The notes beneath the pieces are model-generated. The model ran no database searches and was not told where the DNA came from. It worked only from the letters and a program-made list of their open reading frames with translations. Positions 8,573 to 18,176 of a stretch of 64,000 bases of DNA are shown one piece after another (position 1 is the first letter of the stretch; every line of letters starts with the position of its first letter). Position numbers and translations under genes: made by a program. This DNA is from Paenibacillus_AB hodogayensis (GTDB lineage Bacteria; Bacillota; Bacilli; Paenibacillales; NBRC-103111): contig NZ_BAAAYO010000009.1 in assembly GCF_039536325.1 (NCBI RefSeq), positions 1 through 64,000 on the forward strand, given 5' to 3'.

Positions 8573-9541
8573 CTAGGGCACACGGTTTTCCGTTCGATTT
8601 CGGCTGCCGCCCACTCGCGGCTCCTGGACGATAATGACGCCAAGAAAGGCGATCAGCATGCCGCAGATGGAGCCCGTATTCACGTATTCGTTAAAATAAA
8701 CGCCGCCGATGATCGTATTCAAGACGATGCTGAGGGAAACGACCGGAATGGCTTTCGACATCCGAATCGTCCGCAGCGCGTAAGAAAAGCTCCAGATCGC
8801 CAAGCCGTTGAAGCAGCCGGCGGCGATAAGACGGAGAGCCCCTTCAGGCGTAACGGTAGCCCACACCTCAGCGCTGTCGTAGACAAGCGCAATCAGCACA
8901 TTCAGCAGCACGATGCCGGACGCCGCCCCGACGGCGAGCACTTGGGCCGGCGCCATTCCGCTGCGCAGGCGGGCTCTCAGGACGGCCGAGGCGCTCGCCC
9001 ACGATAACCCGCCGGCTAAGCCGAATACGAACGCCCATGCCGTTCCGATGGTAAGCGGCATCCCGGCAGACTTGTACCCGAACATCAGAGCCAGCCCGGT
9101 CACGAAAAGGGCGATTCCGCCGACCATCGTGCGGCTGATCGGTTCGCGAAGGAGCACCCCGCCGATCAGAACGGCCCATATCGCCTGACTTTGCACGGCC
9201 GGTGACGCGATACTGAGCCCGCCGAGCTGAACCGCTACATAGAACAGCACGTTGCCCGCCAGAAATTGCAAGCAACCGTAGCCGGCGGCAGCTGCCCAAC
9301 CGCTCGTCGGTATGGACCGGGGTAACGTCCGTCGCTTGACGAACGCAGTCGTCAGCGCGAGCAGAAGCAGCGGGATTGCTTGCAGAACGGCCCCGGCCGT
9401 ATAGTGGGTGCCGACGGAAGCCACCCGCAGCGATATATCCGAGGCTTGAAAAAGAATAACGGTGGCGGCGACGAAAAACCAGCCGTAGCGTCCTGCCGCA
9501 TGTTTCGGGGAACGGATATCCGGATGTCGAAGCGGCTGCAT
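8573..9541 (-). CDS. DMT-superfamily (EamA) transporter
   Basis: A 322-residue protein with about ten transmembrane helices in two EamA repeats (roughly 20-155 and 170-310). Repeat landmarks are LQFLAGNVLFYVAVQLGGLS in the first half and IRMSKAIPVVSLSIVLNTI in the second. Members export or import small metabolites such as amino acids, nucleosides or sugars; the substrate cannot be read from sequence. It starts only 9 bases after the nucleoside hydrolase stop codon, so it is the last gene of the leftward operon beginning at 16966. An export role for a nucleobase freed by the hydrolase is possible but is inference only. Confidence 0.85.
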   Translation of the reverse strand: MQPLRHPDIRSPKHAAGRYGWFFVAATVILFQASDISLRVASVGTHYTAGAVLQAIPLLLLALTTAFVKRRTLPRSIPTSGWAAAAGYGCLQFLAGNVLFYVAVQLGGLSIASPAVQSQAIWAVLIGGVLLREPISRTMVGGIALFVTGLALMFGYKSAGMPLTIGTAWAFVFGLAGGLSWASASAVLRARLRSGMAPAQVLAVGAASGIVLLNVLIALVYDSAEVWATVTPEGALRLIAAGCFNGLAIWSFSYALRTIRMSKAIPVVSLSIVLNTIIGGVYFNEYVNTGSICGMLIAFLGVIIVQEPRVGGSRNRTENRVP

Positions 9542-9550
9542 GCCCGTTCT

Positions 9551-10480
9551 TTACGACATGGCCGGTGCCGGAGCGCCGTCCTGCAAAGTCCGCTCGGCGA
9601 ACAGCCGGACGACCCGCTCCTTGTCGACATCCGTGCAGACGGCGGCGTTCATAGGCCCCTCTTGCCGCTCGCCGAACGGTCGCTGCGCGGCAAAGGTCAT
9701 GCCTTGCGTATACTGGCCCTTCGTTTCGACGCGGATAAGCATCTGCTCGGTCTTCACAGTCGTCGGGTCGATCATCGCCGCAATGACGAGCGGATCGTGC
9801 AAGTAGATCGGACGGTTGGGCGAGACGGCCCGCCACATGCGGATGCAATCCCCGATAAACGGCGCCGCCTTGTAGGAAGCTCTGTCCAATTGGTCCAGCG
9901 CCTCGTCTGCTGTCACATAACAGCTCAGGGTCACATCGAGTCCGACCATCACGATCGGAATGCCGGACTGGAATACGATCGCAGCCGCTTCCGGGTCGCA
10001 CTTGATGTTCCACTCGTTGTAATGATACGAGTAGACGCCGCCCATCAGCACGATTTCCTTGACGTTGCGCGCGAAGTCGTCGGACAGCCGAATGGCCGAG
10101 GCAATATTGGTAAGCGCACCGATCGCCGCAACGCGGATTTGCTGCGGATGCAGCGCCGTCTGCTCGACGAGAAACGAAGCGGCCTCCGGCATGGCGCCGC
10201 AGTCGTAATGCCCCATCGCCGCTTCCGAATACTGACATGGCTCCTTGTACGAATCCCAATTGCCGGTAAGCGGAGCCGCCGCGCCGAGGGCGACGGGAAT
10301 GTCGCTTCTGCCGTTCATATACAGCAGATGGGCGGCAAGCCGGGCGCGCTTGGGGCAAGATTTGAACACCGTCGTAATGCCGACAACGTCCAGCTCGGGC
10401 GAATGAAGCGCCATCTGGATGGCCAGGGCGTCGTCGATGTCGTCCCCGATATCCGTGTCGATAATGATTTTGTCTCTCAT
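9551..10480 (-). CDS. Inosine/uridine-preferring nucleoside hydrolase family protein
   Basis: Hydrolyses the N-glycosidic bond of ribonucleosides to base and ribose in the cytosol. The calcium-binding family signature DTDIGDDIDD is at residues 8-17. The substrate and metal motifs NEWNIKCDPEAA (155-166) and His228/Asp229 in IYLHDP are present. Length (309) is normal. The ATG overlaps the stop of the upstream permease gene by 4 bases, so it belongs to the CUT1 transporter operon. That placement suggests the transporter imports a nucleoside or another ribosyl compound; this is inferred from context. Confidence 0.9.
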   Translation of the reverse strand: MRDKIIIDTDIGDDIDDALAIQMALHSPELDVVGITTVFKSCPKRARLAAHLLYMNGRSDIPVALGAAAPLTGNWDSYKEPCQYSEAAMGHYDCGAMPEAASFLVEQTALHPQQIRVAAIGALTNIASAIRLSDDFARNVKEIVLMGGVYSYHYNEWNIKCDPEAAAIVFQSGIPIVMVGLDVTLSCYVTADEALDQLDRASYKAAPFIGDCIRMWRAVSPNRPIYLHDPLVIAAMIDPTTVKTEQMLIRVETKGQYTQGMTFAAQRPFGERQEGPMNAAVCTDVDKERVVRLFAERTLQDGAPAPAMS

Positions 10481-11301
10481 CCTTTGATCGCCCCTCCCAT
10501 TAAACCTTTAATAATATGCTTCTGCATGAATAGGAAAAATACAAGCGAAGGCGCCAGTACGATAACGAGCATCGCCATAAACGTCGACCACTCGGTCGAG
10601 AACTGGCCCTTAGCGCGGAATATTTCCAATATTAGCGTACTGTTGCTGCGCGAGTTCAAGAATTCGTTCGCGAATAGGAAATCGTTCCACGTCCACATCG
10701 TATGGTAAATAATTACTGTCGTTGTAATCGGCTTGAGCAGCGGAAATACAACCTTGGTGAATACTTGGAACGGGCCGCAGCCGTCGATAATCGCCGCCTC
10801 CTCCAACTCGGACGGGAACGAGCGCATAAAGCCGAGGTAAAGAAAGAAGGCGAATACGCACCCTTGGCTGTAAAACAAGATGATCCCAGACAGCTTGTCG
10901 ATCAAGTGCAGCTTCGTCATAATCTCGAACAGCGGTATAAGCGACGATTGCATCGGAATCATAAAACCGGCCAGCAAATAAAACATGAAAAACGTGTTGG
11001 ACTTATTTCTGCCGAACGAGATCGCATACGCCGCCATCGAGCCGAGCAGCACGATCAGGCCCACGGCGCACACGGTAATGACCAGGCTGTTTTTAAACGC
11101 ATTTAAGATCGGCGTATCGGCAAACACCCGCGCATAGCTGTCGAAGACGAACCGGGCCGGCAGCGAAAGCGGATTGAACGCCGCATCCTGGCTCGTTTTC
11201 ATCGTATTGATCACCATATAATAGAAGGGGTACATGTACAGCGCGCTGATCGCCAGCATCACGACTTCCAGCGCGATCACGCCGCGTTTTTTCGTCCTCA
11301 T
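10477..11301 (-). CDS. CUT1 ABC transporter permease (MalG/UgpE type)
   Basis: Inner-membrane permease of about 274 residues with six helices and the EAA loop SELEEAAIIDGCGPFQVFTKVVFP that contacts the ATPase. The open frame begins at 11331. I choose the ATG at 11301 because it overlaps the upstream stop codon as ATGA and follows GGGAGG, and because MRTKKRG begins the alignable sequence. Its partner is the MalF-type permease upstream. No ATPase gene is in the operon. Confidence 0.92.
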   Translation of the reverse strand: MRTKKRGVIALEVVMLAISALYMYPFYYMVINTMKTSQDAAFNPLSLPARFVFDSYARVFADTPILNAFKNSLVITVCAVGLIVLLGSMAAYAISFGRNKSNTFFMFYLLAGFMIPMQSSLIPLFEIMTKLHLIDKLSGIILFYSQGCVFAFFLYLGFMRSFPSELEEAAIIDGCGPFQVFTKVVFPLLKPITTTVIIYHTMWTWNDFLFANEFLNSRSNSTLILEIFRAKGQFSTEWSTFMAMLVIVLAPSLVFFLFMQKHIIKGLMGGAIKG

Positions 11302-12188
11302 CGCAGACGCGCCTCCCTTCCCTGCGTCCATTTCAACTGGATAATCGTAATGATGGCGATAAAGAGGAAGAGCACGATGCTCATCGCCGACGCTTTCCCG
11401 TAGAACATTTCCGAGATGCCCCGCAAAATGATTACCTGGGAGATCGAATGCGTCTCGAAGCCCGGTCCGCCCTTCGTCAGCGCGAACGGAATCTCGAACA
11501 CCTTCAAGCCCCCTGTCGTCAGGATGAGCAGGCTGGCCGTCATCGCCGGAGACAGCATCGGAATCGTAATGTGGAACAGGCGTTGCCTCCAGGTGGCCCC
11601 GTCAATTTGCGCCGCTTCATAGTATTCGTGCGGAATCGTCTGCAAGTTGGCGACGTACAGCACTGCATGCCAGCCCAAGCTAGCCCATACGCCGACGATA
11701 ACCGTCGATACGCGCGCGAGCAACGGGTCGGACAGCCAAGGCACGCGCTCCATGCCGAACAGGTTGTGCAGCAAGTAGTTCAGAGCGCCCGAATCGGTCG
11801 GCGAGAAAATGTACGCCCAAATGTAGCCGATGGCAAGCGAGCTCGGTACGGACGGGAAGAAAAACACCGCCCTTTGCAAATTCCGCGTCTTCATCCCCGA
11901 GTCGAGAATGATGGCGAGCGGAATGGCGAACAAGGTCACGAGCACGATGGAGCTGAACGTGTAGAACAGCGTATAGCTCATCGACGCCAGCATGGCGCTG
12001 TCATGGAACAAGTCGATATAATTGCCGATGCCGACAAATTTGTATTGCCGCGACATCCCGTCGAAATTCGTAAAGCTGTAATACAAGCTTTTCAGAAACG
12101 GGAAAATGATAAACAGCGTATGGCTGGCCAAAGCGGGTACCAGAAACATAAAGAAGATGAATTTGATTTTGCGCGATTTATGCTTCAT
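11298..12188 (-). CDS. CUT1 ABC transporter permease (MalF/UgpA type)
   Basis: Six-helix permease of about 296 residues, starting MKHKSRKIKF after AGGAGG with proper spacing (the open frame runs on to 12218). The EAA loop reads HEYYEAAQIDGATWRQRLFH near residue 195. It pairs with the downstream MalG-type permease, with a 4-base overlap, and with the binding protein at 12268. The N-terminal helix pattern (FFMFLVPALASHTLFIIFPF) is typical of sugar permeases. Confidence 0.92.
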   Translation of the reverse strand: MKHKSRKIKFIFFMFLVPALASHTLFIIFPFLKSLYYSFTNFDGMSRQYKFVGIGNYIDLFHDSAMLASMSYTLFYTFSSIVLVTLFAIPLAIILDSGMKTRNLQRAVFFFPSVPSSLAIGYIWAYIFSPTDSGALNYLLHNLFGMERVPWLSDPLLARVSTVIVGVWASLGWHAVLYVANLQTIPHEYYEAAQIDGATWRQRLFHITIPMLSPAMTASLLILTTGGLKVFEIPFALTKGGPGFETHSISQVIILRGISEMFYGKASAMSIVLFLFIAIITIIQLKWTQGREARLR

Positions 12189-12267
12189 TTCCAGCACCTC
12201 CTGTACAAGAGAGAGCATTAAGATCGGCAGCCGATCATCATGCTCCCTCTGATGAAGCTTGCCTGCT

Positions 12268-13536
12268 TTACTTTTTGTTCATTTCTTCGAACTTCTTATC
12301 CATATTTTGAGCGATTTGCTCCGGTTTGATTTTACCGGCCAACGTTTCCTGAAGCGACGTCTGCAGCACGTTCCGAATCGCCTCCGGATTTTGCCAGCCG
12401 CCCGACGGATTCCAGATGTCGTTTTTCAACAGCCCTTTTTTGGCATCCTCCAGCGAAGGATGAACCGCGAACTTCTCTCCGCCCTTGGCGCTAATAATTT
12501 GTCCGGTGCCTTTGTTGTACAGCTCCAGTCCTTCCGGCGTCGCCATGTACGACAGGAAGGCCGCCGCGGCCTCTTTGACTTTCGTCTTGGCGTTGATCGC
12601 GTAGGCGATGCCCGCCGCTCCGGCCCAATGCGCGTTGTTGGCGTCCACGCCCGGATAAGGCATCATGCCGAAATCCAGATTCGGATTTGCGCTATTGAAT
12701 ACCTTGATGCACCAAGGTCCGCCCGGCGACATCGCGACCTTCTCGGTGGCGAACTCGTTCTGCTGCTGATCCCAGCTCAAGCCGAGCATGTCTTGCGTCA
12801 TCAGGCCGTTTTTGTACATGTCGTTGTACCACAGCTGCGCCGGAATCGTCCAACCGTCGACGTATTTTTTCTTGCCGGCGTTTACTTCTTCGTCGAATTT
12901 CGGGTTTTTGGCATGCGTCTCGGTAATGAATAGACCGCTTACAATGTTGGCCGCCATGTCCTGTAGGTTATCCAGATAAGGCGTAATGCCGGCTGCTTTC
13001 AGCTTTTTGGAGGCATCGATGAATTCTTGCCAATTGGTCGGCACCTGCACGCCCGCTTTGGCGAACAGCTTCTTGTTGTAGAAAATCCCCCCTGCCCAGG
13101 CGCTTTGAGCGAAGCCATACACTTTGCCGTTCGCCGAATACGTCTGCTTGTTGAAGTCGGAGACGATCGACATGAACGGTTCGTTGGTCAAATCGAGCGC
13201 ATAGCCGGACCGGATAATATCGTCCTTGTTTTCGTAAGCCATGACGAAAACGTCTGTAGCCGAGCCGGTCAGCAGCGTCGTCTTGAGCTTCTGGATGTAA
13301 TCTTTCGTCGGAGGCGTGAATTGGAAATCGATCTTGATGTCCGGGTATTTCGCTTTAAAGCCTTCCAGCAGGGGCTTCATCGCATTTTCGTTTTCCCAGG
13401 ACATGACGCTCAATGTAACGGGCGAAGGTTTGGTTGTGTTAGCGCTTTCCTTTTGACCGCTACTGGAACTGGAACAACCCGAGATGAGCAGCGATACCGC
13501 CGTGAAGCAGACAATCGATGTTGTGATCTTTTTCAA
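12268..13536 (-). CDS. Family 1 extracellular solute-binding lipoprotein (CUT1)
   Basis: About 422 residues. The signal peptide KKITTSIVCFTAVSLLISGC ends in a lipobox (LISGC) with the acylated Cys near residue 20. The mature protein is a family 1 solute-binding fold (MSWENENAMKPLLEGFKAKYPDI). I choose the TTG at 13536: GGGGAGG lies just upstream and the signal peptide begins there, although the frame stays open far beyond. It binds the substrate at the cell surface for the two permeases downstream. A cre-like site overlaps codons 29-33. Confidence 0.93.
   Translation of the reverse strand: MKKITTSIVCFTAVSLLISGCSSSSSGQKESANTTKPSPVTLSVMSWENENAMKPLLEGFKAKYPDIKIDFQFTPPTKDYIQKLKTTLLTGSATDVFVMAYENKDDIIRSGYALDLTNEPFMSIVSDFNKQTYSANGKVYGFAQSAWAGGIFYNKKLFAKAGVQVPTNWQEFIDASKKLKAAGITPYLDNLQDMAANIVSGLFITETHAKNPKFDEEVNAGKKKYVDGWTIPAQLWYNDMYKNGLMTQDMLGLSWDQQQNEFATEKVAMSPGGPWCIKVFNSANPNLDFGMMPYPGVDANNAHWAGAAGIAYAINAKTKVKEAAAAFLSYMATPEGLELYNKGTGQIISAKGGEKFAVHPSLEDAKKGLLKNDIWNPSGGWQNPEAIRNVLQTSLQETLAGKIKPEQIAQNMDKKFEEMNKK
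13437..13450 (-). promoter_or_regulatory. cre-like site inside the binding-protein gene
   Basis: GGAAAGCGCTAACA on the minus strand matches the CcpA consensus TGNAANCGNWNNCW at every fixed position except the first. It lies 86-99 bases inside the coding sequence, where roadblock cre sites are common. It suggests carbon catabolite repression of the operon. Confidence 0.4.
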
Positions 13537-13649
13537 CTTGCTTCCTCCCCTTTGTGCTGCGTATCGTTGTGTCGTACGACAGTTCTTATCGTAACGGAAT
13601 TCCGGGCGGATCGAAATCAAGTTTGTTGCGAAATCGTTGTTTATATTGC

Positions 13650-15170
13650 TCATCCGTTCGCTTGTTTGTATTCCTGCGGAGAGACGCCGACATGCTTTTT
13701 GAACAGTGTGCTGAAATGCGACGTGTTCTCGTAGCCGACCTCTGCGGCGATCTCGTACGTTTTCATCGAGCTTGTGACGAGCAGATGCTTCGCTTTGTCC
13801 AGCCGGTAGCGGATCAAATAGTCCCAAATCGTTTCGCCCGTCATTTTGCTGAACATGCGACTTAAATAATATTTGCTGACGAACAGCGTCCCGGCCATCA
13901 AGTCCAATGAAATATTCGTGCGGAAATGAACGCCGATATACGCCTTCACGCTGCGCACCAGTTGATCCGTCTGCGCCTGCTCCGATTGCAGGCGCGCGGC
14001 AAGACCGACAAGCTGGTCGATCAAGTAGCTCTGGACCTGCTCCAGCTTGCAAAACCGCGCAATTTGCTGCAACTCGTCCATCAGCCGCCCCGTGCCTTCC
14101 GCATCCGAACCGAACTCGCTGCGCAGCAGGAACAACAACTCGTAGCAGCTTTGGCAAACGAGCTCGGGCGAGGTCCGCTGGTCCCGGAACGGCTGGGTCC
14201 ATTCCTCGCGGATATAGGCTGTGCAGCTGTCCATCTGTCCGCTGCGCAGCCAGGCGCCGATTTTGTCCTTGGCCGCCGTCGCATTTTTGTCCGACCGGCC
14301 CTTACCGAAAGCCAGATCGCAGTATCGGTTGCCGCTGCTGCCGGAATAAAATCCGCCTTTGATCGCTTCCTTCGCCTCCGCGTAAGCGGCAACAACCGCA
14401 TCCGTTCCCGTATGGACGTTGCTGAACCCGGCGATGCTGCCGTCCGGCAGGCCGTACTGCCCGATCATAGCCCGCTGAAGTTCGCCATCGTCGACGCCCG
14501 CGCCCGGATCATAGAAGCAGACGAGCTCCAGCCGGTCGTTATGGAGCAGCAGCGTATACGTCCGATCCCCGTCTGCTGTCGGCTCGGGCGGAGCGACAGG
14601 CGAATCGCACTCCATGATCATGCAGCAAAAGGCCCCCTCCGTCACCTGGCTCAACTGCGGATCGAGCGCCATCTGGGCGAACGGACCGGACTGCCGAGAA
14701 TGCAGCAGCCGAATTAGTTTGCGCTTATGCTCCTCAAGAATGAATTGACGGATCTTGTTTTTCATCAGCGTAACTTCCTGATTGAAATCCTGCTCATGCT
14801 CGATTTCTGTGGAAATCCGGTTCAAAATATCGAGCAGCTTCGCCTTATCGATCGGCTTGAGCAAGTAATGGCTTACGCCGTACTGAATCGATTGTTTTGC
14901 ATATTCAAACTCGCCGTAGGCGCTCAGCACGACGATTTTACACGGAAGCGAGCGGGCGCGTATCGCCTGCATCAAACCCAGCCCGTCCATGATCGGCATC
15001 TTGATGTCGGTGATGACAATATCGGGCGACGTTTGCTCCACCAGAGAGAGCGCTTCCTCGCCATTCGCCGCATAACCGACGATACGCATATTCAAAGCTT
15101 CCCAGTTCAAGCTGTTCCTTAAAAAGCCGATAACGGCGGGTTGATCGTCAACGAGCAATACGTTAATCAT
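13650..15170 (-). CDS. YesN-type response regulator with AraC DNA-binding domain
   Basis: A 506-residue regulator with a receiver domain (phosphoacceptor Asp55 in DIVITDIKMPIMDG; LKPI switch Lys near 105), a long middle region and a C-terminal AraC/XylS double helix-turn-helix (about 400-505, ending EVGYENTSHFSTLFKKHVG and SPQEYK). It pairs with the YesM-type kinase whose stop codon it overlaps by 4 bases. Such pairs usually switch on the adjacent sugar transporter, here the binding protein starting 113 bases downstream. Confidence 0.93.
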   Translation of the reverse strand: MINVLLVDDQPAVIGFLRNSLNWEALNMRIVGYAANGEEALSLVEQTSPDIVITDIKMPIMDGLGLMQAIRARSLPCKIVVLSAYGEFEYAKQSIQYGVSHYLLKPIDKAKLLDILNRISTEIEHEQDFNQEVTLMKNKIRQFILEEHKRKLIRLLHSRQSGPFAQMALDPQLSQVTEGAFCCMIMECDSPVAPPEPTADGDRTYTLLLHNDRLELVCFYDPGAGVDDGELQRAMIGQYGLPDGSIAGFSNVHTGTDAVVAAYAEAKEAIKGGFYSGSSGNRYCDLAFGKGRSDKNATAAKDKIGAWLRSGQMDSCTAYIREEWTQPFRDQRTSPELVCQSCYELLFLLRSEFGSDAEGTGRLMDELQQIARFCKLEQVQSYLIDQLVGLAARLQSEQAQTDQLVRSVKAYIGVHFRTNISLDLMAGTLFVSKYYLSRMFSKMTGETIWDYLIRYRLDKAKHLLVTSSMKTYEIAAEVGYENTSHFSTLFKKHVGVSPQEYKQANG

Positions 15171-16966
15171 GGCTTCATCTCTCCCGGAAGTCGAATGTCG
15201 ACAATGGTGGAATTTCGCGGGTTGCCGGACACGGACATGCCGTACTCTTCCCCGTATTTCATCTTGATCCGCTGCTGCACGTTGCGCAGGCCGATTCGGC
15301 TGCCTTCCCCTGATGTAGAGCCGATCTTCTCGCTCAGAGCCGCGAGCTGCTCCTCCGTCATGCCGATACCGTTGTCCGCTATCCGGATCAGTACCCCTTC
15401 TTCATCGCAGACACAATCCACCGTAATCTTGCCGCTGTGGAATCCGTCGGCGAAGCCGTGCACGATGCAGTTTTCGACGATCGGCTGCAGAATGAGTTTC
15501 GGTATGGCGTAGGTTTCCAAGAGCGGGTCTGCGCTAATGGACGTGTGCAGCCGGCCTTTGTATTTTTGCGTGTATATGTTCAAATAGCTGCCGATATAGT
15601 CGAGTTCCTCCCGCAGCGTGACGACCTGACGCGTATAGTCCATGGAGTAACGGAACAGATGGCTCAAGGCGACCAACAGCTCCGACGATTCCTCGTAGTT
15701 TTCGCAGACGATCTCGGTCTGGATCAGCTGCAGCGTGTTGAACAGAAAATGCGGGTTGATTTGCGCTTGCAGCGCCTTGAATTCGGATTCCTGCTGCACG
15801 ATGCGGGATTCATAGTTTTCCGTAATGAGCCGGTTGATCTCGGCCACCATATTCTCGAATTTATCCCCGAGCAGTTGAACCTCGCCGTAGCCGTACGATT
15901 TCGTTTTCGGAGTAAAATTGCCCGCCTCCACTTGCTTCATCCGGGAGACGAGCAGCTTGAGCGGCTTGCGGAGCTGGACGGATATCCAGGTGGAGATGCC
16001 GATGATGGCTGCGATCGCGAACAAAATACTGATATACGTCGTCGCCTGCAGCTTGTTGGCGTGATGATAGATCAGGTTCATCGGCACTTGGGTGACGATT
16101 TTCCAGCCGGTCATTTCGGAGGTCGTGTACAGGATCATCATGTTCTGGCCGTCGATCGTCTGTCGAAAACGTCCCGAGGAGCCGGCGTTGATCCGCTCGA
16201 ACAAGCCGGGTTCGTACGCCTCGCCGACTCTGCTATTGCCTTGGTCGAACAAAATTTGCCCTTTGCCGTCGAGCAGAAACAACTGCTGGTTGTCGGCAAT
16301 CCGCTTCACCGGCAGCAGGTCGCCGATTTTGTCGAGATTGAGGTCGCAGATGACGACCCCGATCGCTTCGCGGTTCTCGTCGAAGATCGGCAGGGCGACA
16401 GACACGGTATCCGTATTGTATTTACGGTCCAGAACCGTATAATACTCCCTTCGGTGCAGCCCAATAATTTGCAGCTGGCTTTCTTTCCAGTTCAGAGCGT
16501 CGCGCACCCACTGCTGTTCGAAAAAAGGGTAGCTCGTATTCATATATTTGCCGGAATACAGATTGTTGACGTAGCCGTTGCGGCCGATGACGAGAATATC
16601 GTCAATGTACGATTTGAACGTGTTGATATTGAATGTCAGTTCTTCGATGGCTTGGTTATGGGCAAGCCGGTCTACCCAAGACATATCCTGATAGTGGCGA
16701 AGCGAGGCGATCAGCGAGGAATTCGTCGAGAGGAGCGCGATCGGCGTTTTGGCATCGTTTACATACAAATCGAGATTCGCTTCCGTCTGCTCCATCATCT
16801 CCGTCGTGTAGTGAACGATCTCGGATTCCAGCGAAGTCGAGGACTCGTAATAATTAACCGCCCCGAGCACAATCAGCAGCAACGTTCCGAACAGGGAGAA
16901 ATAAACGATCATCCGATTGGCGATACTTTTGTTCAGGAAGCTTCTCATTCCGTCCGTTAGGCCCAT
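15167..16966 (-). CDS. YesM-type sensor histidine kinase
   Basis: A 599-residue kinase. Transmembrane helices at about 19-37 and 308-330 flank a large extracellular Cache-like sensor domain. HAMP follows (about 332-384). The His_kinase (PF06580) motif FKALQAQINPHFLFNTLQ carries His406, and the ATPase domain contains DNGIGM and a glycine-rich RIGLRNVQQRIKMKYG. It is the first gene of the operon and probably senses an extracellular ligand related to what the downstream ABC transporter imports. The start ATG follows GGGGG closely. Confidence 0.93.
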   Translation of the reverse strand: MGLTDGMRSFLNKSIANRMIVYFSLFGTLLLIVLGAVNYYESSTSLESEIVHYTTEMMEQTEANLDLYVNDAKTPIALLSTNSSLIASLRHYQDMSWVDRLAHNQAIEELTFNINTFKSYIDDILVIGRNGYVNNLYSGKYMNTSYPFFEQQWVRDALNWKESQLQIIGLHRREYYTVLDRKYNTDTVSVALPIFDENREAIGVVICDLNLDKIGDLLPVKRIADNQQLFLLDGKGQILFDQGNSRVGEAYEPGLFERINAGSSGRFRQTIDGQNMMILYTTSEMTGWKIVTQVPMNLIYHHANKLQATTYISILFAIAAIIGISTWISVQLRKPLKLLVSRMKQVEAGNFTPKTKSYGYGEVQLLGDKFENMVAEINRLITENYESRIVQQESEFKALQAQINPHFLFNTLQLIQTEIVCENYEESSELLVALSHLFRYSMDYTRQVVTLREELDYIGSYLNIYTQKYKGRLHTSISADPLLETYAIPKLILQPIVENCIVHGFADGFHSGKITVDCVCDEEGVLIRIADNGIGMTEEQLAALSEKIGSTSGEGSRIGLRNVQQRIKMKYGEEYGMSVSGNPRNSTIVDIRLPGEMKP

Positions 16967-17404
16967 GCGGTCATCCCCCGGTTGTATACTGGTACGTCGG
17001 CTGTACGGTGCGGTTCAAGGCCAATTCCTTTGCGGATACTGCGGCCCTGAATACCGTTTAGCGACGACAAACACCCCGTCCCGGGATGCGCGCTTATACT
17101 TTACCTTATTTGCCCGCAGGATAGCAATACGGATATTTTGTTAACATAGTATTTGTTATGTAAATTAAAAAGCGGCCGATAAGGCTTCTTCTCCCGAATC
17201 AAGTTAATTTTATTTCTCGCATCTATTTATATCATTAATATTTAATATCATTAATTAAATATCAGATCCCGCCTCCTTTCTCTTGCAATAATCGAACAAA
17301 ATCTGAAGATATGCTAAGTTTCCCGGATGGAAAGATGAGCGTCCGCCTCACCCGATTTGCTACAGTAGAGATGTACTTACAAACGATTGGTGGAGGCGAT
17401 TTCC
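16967..17404. other. Divergent intergenic region between the YesM gene and the PhyH gene
   Basis: 438 bases without a gene. The left part must hold the leftward promoter of the two-component/ABC operon; I see no convincing -35/-10 pair. The middle (17160-17265) is strikingly AT-rich compared with its surroundings and contains the 27-bp element described separately. The right part leads to the PhyH gene and ends in its GGTGGAGG ribosome site. Confidence 0.6.
17233..17259. repeat. 27-bp AT-rich element, copy 1
   Basis: Begins CATTAATATTTAAT and ends ATTAATTAAA. It is identical to 22467-22493 at 24 of 27 positions; only the central triplet differs (ATC here, GAT there). Each copy is partly palindromic. 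The two copies bracket a 5.2-kb rightward gene set, so they may be operators of a common regulator or the scars of an insertion. Confidence 0.6.
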
Positions 17405-18148
17405 TTGTTACAAAACGAAAGCTTGATATCACCGGAGGATACGGCGTATTATAACCATAACGGATATTTATTGTACAAAAAGCAGCTTTTTTCTGAACAA
17501 AAGTTGAATAAGTTGACGAACATTTTTGAGGAGCAGCTGGCCTTGAAGGGCTCGAAGCTGTCGGATGAGCTGGATACCCCGCACTTCCGCGATGAACGGC
17601 TGTTGGAGTTTTTGCTCGCGGATGAGGTGCTGGATCTGGTGGAGCCTATTCTCGGTCCGAATATTGGGTTGTGGTCGAGCCATTTTATCTGTAAAGATCC
17701 GGTGGTGGGGCGCGCCACGCCATGGCACGAAGATTCGGCCTACTGGAAAGGCCGCGTGAGCAGCTTCGATCACATCGTGACGGTCTGGCTGGCCATTGAC
17801 CGCAGCAATCAGGAGAACGGCTGCATGCGCGTCATCCCCGGCACTCATAACAACGGGTTTTCCGAGTATGAGGCCGTGGACAAAAGCACGAACTTGTTCC
17901 GGTCGCAAGTGAAAAATATCGACGATTCGCAAGCCGTCTACTTTGAACTGGAGCGGGGCGAATGCTCGCTGCACGACAGCCGGATCATCCATGGCGCAAA
18001 GGCCAATACGAGCCCTCACCGCAGGTGCGGCTATACGATGCGCTATTTCTCCACAGAAACGCGAGTCATTCCGGAGCGTAATGAGAATCACAAGGTATGG
18101 CTTGCCAGAGGGCGGGATGTAGCGGGAAGCAAGTTTGAGAACGTATAG
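17405..18148 (+). CDS. Phytanoyl-CoA dioxygenase (PhyH) family protein
   Basis: A likely Fe(II)/2-oxoglutarate-dependent oxygenase of about 247 residues. The iron triad is visible: His108 and Asp110 in TPWHEDSAYW, and His196 in RIIHGAKAN. Downstream arginines (RRCGYTMRYF) suit 2-oxoglutarate binding. It also shows the family motif VWLAIDRSNQENGCMRVIPGTH. I choose the TTG at 17405, eight bases after GGTGGAGG; the frame is open from 17387. Such proteins hydroxylate diverse small molecules, so the substrate is unknown. First gene of the rightward set, divergent from the sensor/transporter operon. Confidence 0.88.
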   Translation: MLQNESLISPEDTAYYNHNGYLLYKKQLFSEQKLNKLTNIFEEQLALKGSKLSDELDTPHFRDERLLEFLLADEVLDLVEPILGPNIGLWSSHFICKDPVVGRATPWHEDSAYWKGRVSSFDHIVTVWLAIDRSNQENGCMRVIPGTHNNGFSEYEAVDKSTNLFRSQVKNIDDSQAVYFELERGECSLHDSRIIHGAKANTSPHRRCGYTMRYFSTETRVIPERNENHKVWLARGRDVAGSKFENV

Positions 18149-18176
18149 ACGCCTGTGAGCCGAAAGGAATGAACCG

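Noticed and set aside
12268..14202. 644-residue reading of the CUT1 binding protein
   Set aside because: The extra 222 residues overlap the YesN gene in another frame. The signal peptide and ribosome site fix the start at 13536.
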